Shown here: piece after piece, positions 40,568 to 42,884 of the stretch
Layout: each line of letters starts with the position of its first letter
Position numbering within the stretch: position 1 is the first letter of the stretch
Source of the DNA: Candidatus Stahliibacteriota bacterium
Lineage (GTDB): Bacteria > Hydrothermota > Tepidihabitantia > SM23-42
Assembly (NCBI GenBank): GCA_030602565.1
Contig: JAUVZL010000018.1
Coordinates: 1 to 42,884, forward strand
Length of the DNA stretch: 42,884 bases
Reading direction: 5' to 3'
Notes under the pieces: model-generated
What the model saw: only the letters and a program-made list of their open reading frames with translations
Told to the model about the DNA's origin: nothing
Database searches by the model: none
Program-made: the position numbers and the translations under genes

Positions 40568-41151
40568 TCACCCAGGCGAAAACGCACAAAACGACGCACG
40601 ACGACGTTTTCACCGAATTTCGCTATTTGTTCTTTGATATACTCGCCCACCGTTTTTTCAGGAATTTTCACGAAGGGTTGCTCCAACAAACAAACATCCG
40701 AATAGAATTTCTCCAGTTTGCCGTTGACAATTTTTTCAATAATCTCAGGTGGTTTTTTTGAGTCTTCCACCATACTTGCATAGATTTCCTTTTCTCGTTC
40801 TATGACTTCAGAGGATAATTCTTCACGGCCGACCGCGATCGGCTCGCTGGCAGCGATTTGGAGGGCAATATCACGCACAAATCTTTTAAATTCCTGAGTT
40901 CTGGCTACAAAGTCAGTTTCACAGTTGATTTCAAGCAGAACCCCAAGTCTGTCGCCCGGATGGATGTATGCATCAATAACCCCCTCTTGGGTAATACGAC
41001 CGACCTTTTTGGCGGCTAATGCTAGACCTTTTTTCCTGAGAATATCTACTGCTTTTTCGATATCATCAACGGCTTCAGTAAGAGCATTCTTGCATTCAAC
41101 GATACCGGCACCGGTTCTTGCTCTCAACTCTCTAACTTTTTCCAGATCCAT
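40564..41151 (-). CDS. tsf: Translation elongation factor Ts, short form
   Basis: 195 residues, the short type known from Thermus-like bacteria rather than the ~280-residue E. coli type. It recycles EF-Tu. The N-terminal 'VRELRARTGAGIVECKNALTEAV' and 'LRKKGLALAAKK' are the UBA-like and exchange segments; 'VLLEINCETDFVART' is diagnostic; a coiled-coil-like part follows. The start MDLEKVREL at 41151 has GAAGGAAG upstream and matches the family; it overlaps rpsB by 20 nt. Confidence 0.96.
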   Translation of the reverse strand: MDLEKVRELRARTGAGIVECKNALTEAVDDIEKAVDILRKKGLALAAKKVGRITQEGVIDAYIHPGDRLGVLLEINCETDFVARTQEFKRFVRDIALQIAASEPIAVGREELSSEVIEREKEIYASMVEDSKKPPEIIEKIVNGKLEKFYSDVCLLEQPFVKIPEKTVGEYIKEQIAKFGENVVVRRFVRFRLGE

Positions 41152-41863
41152 ATTCTTCCTTCTCTTCCTCTTCGGTTTCAAACCCTTTTCTTCCTTCGAT
41201 TACCGCGTCCGTAACGATCCTTGTGATAATAGCTATTGACCTGATCGAATCATCATTCGCTGGGATTGGGTACGTGACATCAGTAGGGTCAACATTAGTG
41301 TCAACGATTGCAACAATTGGAATATTCTTTCGCTTGGCCTCTCTCAGCGCGGTTACATCTTTTTTGATATCTATTATGAATACTAACCCAGGCAGACGAT
41401 CCATCTCTTTTATTCCATGTAGATATTTGTGTAGTTTGCTGTATACTCTTTCTGTTCTGGACATCTCCTTTTTCGGAAGCATAGCCCATTGACCATCTTC
41501 TTTCATTTGTTCAAACTCGCGCAGACGATGGATTCGTTGGTTTATTATATCAAAATTGGTCAGTAGACCACCCAACCATCTTTCGGTAATATGAAATATT
41601 TCACCGCGCGCGGCCTCGTCCTTTATAATATCCTTTGCCTGTTTCTTGGTGCCGACAAACAATATACCTTTACCCTGTTCAGCGATGTGGACGATGGCTT
41701 CGTGCGCACGCTTCAGTGTTTCCTGTGTTTTGCGTAAATCGATGATATGTATATTATTTCGTTTACCAAAGATGTACTTATCCATTTTTGGATTCCAGCG
41801 TTTTGTCCGATGCCCGAAATGTACACCTGCAGTTATTAGATCTTCGATTTTCACCAGTTCCAA
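41132..41863 (-). CDS. rpsB: Ribosomal protein uS2
   Basis: 243 residues. 'DLITAGVHFGHRTKRWNPKMDKYIFGKRN' area, 'GKGILFVGTKKQAKDIIKDEA', 'ERWLGGLLTNFDIINQRI', 'VFIIDIKKDVTALREAKRKNIPIVAIVDTNVDP' area and 'NDDSIRSIAII' match S2 throughout. The acidic C-terminal tail 'ETEEEEKEEYGSG' covers the start of tsf. Confidence 0.98.
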   Translation of the reverse strand: MELVKIEDLITAGVHFGHRTKRWNPKMDKYIFGKRNNIHIIDLRKTQETLKRAHEAIVHIAEQGKGILFVGTKKQAKDIIKDEAARGEIFHITERWLGGLLTNFDIINQRIHRLREFEQMKEDGQWAMLPKKEMSRTERVYSKLHKYLHGIKEMDRLPGLVFIIDIKKDVTALREAKRKNIPIVAIVDTNVDPTDVTYPIPANDDSIRSIAIITRIVTDAVIEGRKGFETEEEEKEEYGSGKS

Positions 41864-41872
41864 AAAACCTCC

Positions 41873-42256
41873 TTATCGCTTGGAGAATTGGAAGCGCTTT
41901 CTTCTTTTTGCCAAACCGTATTTCATTCGTTCTTTTTCACGTGGGTCTCGTTTGAGCAAACCAGCACTCTTTAAAGGTGATTTCAGGTCTGGATTGAATT
42001 TGATCAGGGATTTGGCAATGCCGTGACAGATCGCACCTGCCTGTCCTGATATGCCGCCGCCCAACACCTTTGCTTTAATATCGACACTACCCATGAGGCC
42101 GGCTGTTTTGAGCGGTAAATGAACAAGATCAACGAGGTCCTGTCGACCGAAATATTTCAGAGGGTCGCAACTATTTATTTTGATAATACCACTACCTGTT
42201 TTCAGCATCACTTTTGCCCTTGCTCTTTTTCGTGAACCAGTTATGATTTCAGCCAT
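41873..42256 (-). CDS. rpsI: Ribosomal protein uS9
   Basis: 127 residues. 'GSRKRARAKVMLKTGSGIIKIN', 'GGGISGQAGAICHGIAKSLI', and the C-terminal 'LKRDPREKERMKYGLAKRRKRFQFSKR' area ending in the Lys-Arg that contacts P-site tRNA. 30 nt downstream of rplM, the usual pair. Confidence 0.98.
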   Translation of the reverse strand: MAEIITGSRKRARAKVMLKTGSGIIKINSCDPLKYFGRQDLVDLVHLPLKTAGLMGSVDIKAKVLGGGISGQAGAICHGIAKSLIKFNPDLKSPLKSAGLLKRDPREKERMKYGLAKRRKRFQFSKR

Positions 42257-42286
42257 TAAGTGATTCCTCCTTGCAATTTGCCTTGA

Positions 42287-42715
42287 TCATGGCTCAACCT
42301 TTGTCGGCGCTTGTGCTTTATGAGGATGATCAGGGGAAGTATATATCTTTAACCTTTTCAACCGTTTAGCCCTTAATCGATTCTTGGGCAGCATACCGCT
42401 TACTGCGTGGTATATCGCCCTCCCGGGGTGCTTCTTGAGCATATTTTCAAGGTTGATCTGCTTTAGCCCACCAGGGAAAAATGAATGAGAATAATATATT
42501 TTGTCCTTCAGTTTCTTGCCGGTAACGCGGAATTTGTCGGCATTGATAATGACAACAAAGTCCCCACAATCCAAATGGGGTGTGTACTGTGCTTTATTTT
42601 TTCCGATTAGAATTCGAGCTATCCTTGAAGCAAACCTGCCCAATACCTTGTCAGCAGCGTCAACCACGTACCAGGTTCGCCTCACTTCATCTTTTTTCAA
42701 AACTTTCGTTTTCAT
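42287..42715 (-). CDS. rplM: Ribosomal protein uL13
   Basis: 142 residues. 'WYVVDAADKVLGRFASRIARILIGKNK', 'HLDCGDFVVIINADKFRVTGKK', 'YYSHSFFPGGLK' and 'HAVSGMLPKNRLRAKRLKRLKIY' are the family blocks. First gene of the translation operon. The ATG is 8 nt after a TATAAT and has no Shine-Dalgarno, so it should be leaderless or nearly so. Confidence 0.98.
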   Translation of the reverse strand: MKTKVLKKDEVRRTWYVVDAADKVLGRFASRIARILIGKNKAQYTPHLDCGDFVVIINADKFRVTGKKLKDKIYYSHSFFPGGLKQINLENMLKKHPGRAIYHAVSGMLPKNRLRAKRLKRLKIYTSPDHPHKAQAPTKVEP

Positions 42716-42723
42716 AGACTATT

Positions 42724-42751
42724 ATTATAGATACTTTCCGAGAAATGTCAA
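42724..42751 (-). promoter_or_regulatory. Promoter of the rplM operon (leaderless)
   Basis: TTGACA (42746-42751), 16 bp, TATAAT (42724-42729), 8 nt, ATG. Confidence 0.85.
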
Positions 42752-42884
42752 CCCCGTTTGCAGAGTATCGGGGAAACGGAGACGGGGAGAAAAGGAGACA
42801 ATACAACCGTTATCGCGACTGGAAAGTCGCTCCCACCTTACATTGGGATTATTACTGCAGGGGAGGTTTCGAAACCTCGATTGA
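42752..42884. other. Right-edge spacer
   Basis: No gene. Holds a CGACTGGAAAGTCG palindrome (around 42819) and a GGTTTCGAAACC palindrome near the edge, both of dispersed-repeat type. Confidence 0.5.

Overview
The window looks like a contig from an uncultured, moderately AT-rich, probably Gram-negative bacterium. Several exported genes encode signal peptides and outer-membrane beta-barrel-like proteins, and two encode C-terminal type IX secretion (Por/T9SS type A) sorting domains. Housekeeping genes with such sorting domains and a very high load of dispersed intergenic repeats recall candidate phyla of the FCB/WOR-3 (Stahlbacteria) type. That placement is inference only; no 16S rRNA is present.

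Layout. 1-4.1 kb is a gene-poor, repeat-rich accessory stretch: a cut-off P-loop ATPase, an NYN-domain nuclease behind a double-hairpin leader, tRNA-Arg, tadA, tRNA-Ser and a mosaic of palindromes and tandem repeats. 4.1-7.4 kb is read leftwards: a small outer-membrane protein, then the S4-domain/pdxA/TolB-like propeller operon. 7.8-12.6 kb holds an exopolysaccharide priming glycosyltransferase, a 28-copy heptamer array, two barrel-like exported proteins and a leftward aspartokinase. 12.8-16.4 kb is a leftward epimerase/DUF58/BatA-like operon. 16.5-24 kb is a rightward block: ribBA-ribH, nusB, a metallophosphoesterase, then grpE-dnaK-dnaJ-rsmE. 24-27.5 kb holds initiator tRNA, a MITE-like element, an ARPP-1 (DUF6569-like) protein and a frameshifted T9SS cargo gene. 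28-33.7 kb holds pdxJ-secD-secF-pgpA, pncC, a membrane/exonuclease III chimera and thpR. 33.8-42.7 kb holds ttcA-like and Por-tailed genes (left), hslV (right), then leftward genes: sigma factor, htrA, a small Lys-rich gene, and the translation operon rplM-rpsI-rpsB-tsf-pyrH-frr.

Expression logic. The strongest window-wide signal is the promoter architecture. Eighteen sites read TTGAnn or close, exactly 16 bp, then TATAAT or close. In front of nine protein genes or operons the ATG lies only 5-8 nt after the -10, so these mRNAs should be leaderless. Genes with a real 5' leader and Shine-Dalgarno site mostly carry a tiny ORF or AUG-stop at or near the predicted 5' end. Two tRNA promoters have no such AUG.

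Other points to examine: an apparent AUA start for pgpA overlapping the secF stop; an exonuclease III C-terminal half fused to a four-helix membrane domain; two homologous MITE-like elements, one of which supplies a promoter -35; a hairpin repeat family whose stems vary with compensation between fixed flanks; a duplicated tRNA-Ser 3' end; and overlapping inverted repeats in front of grpE.
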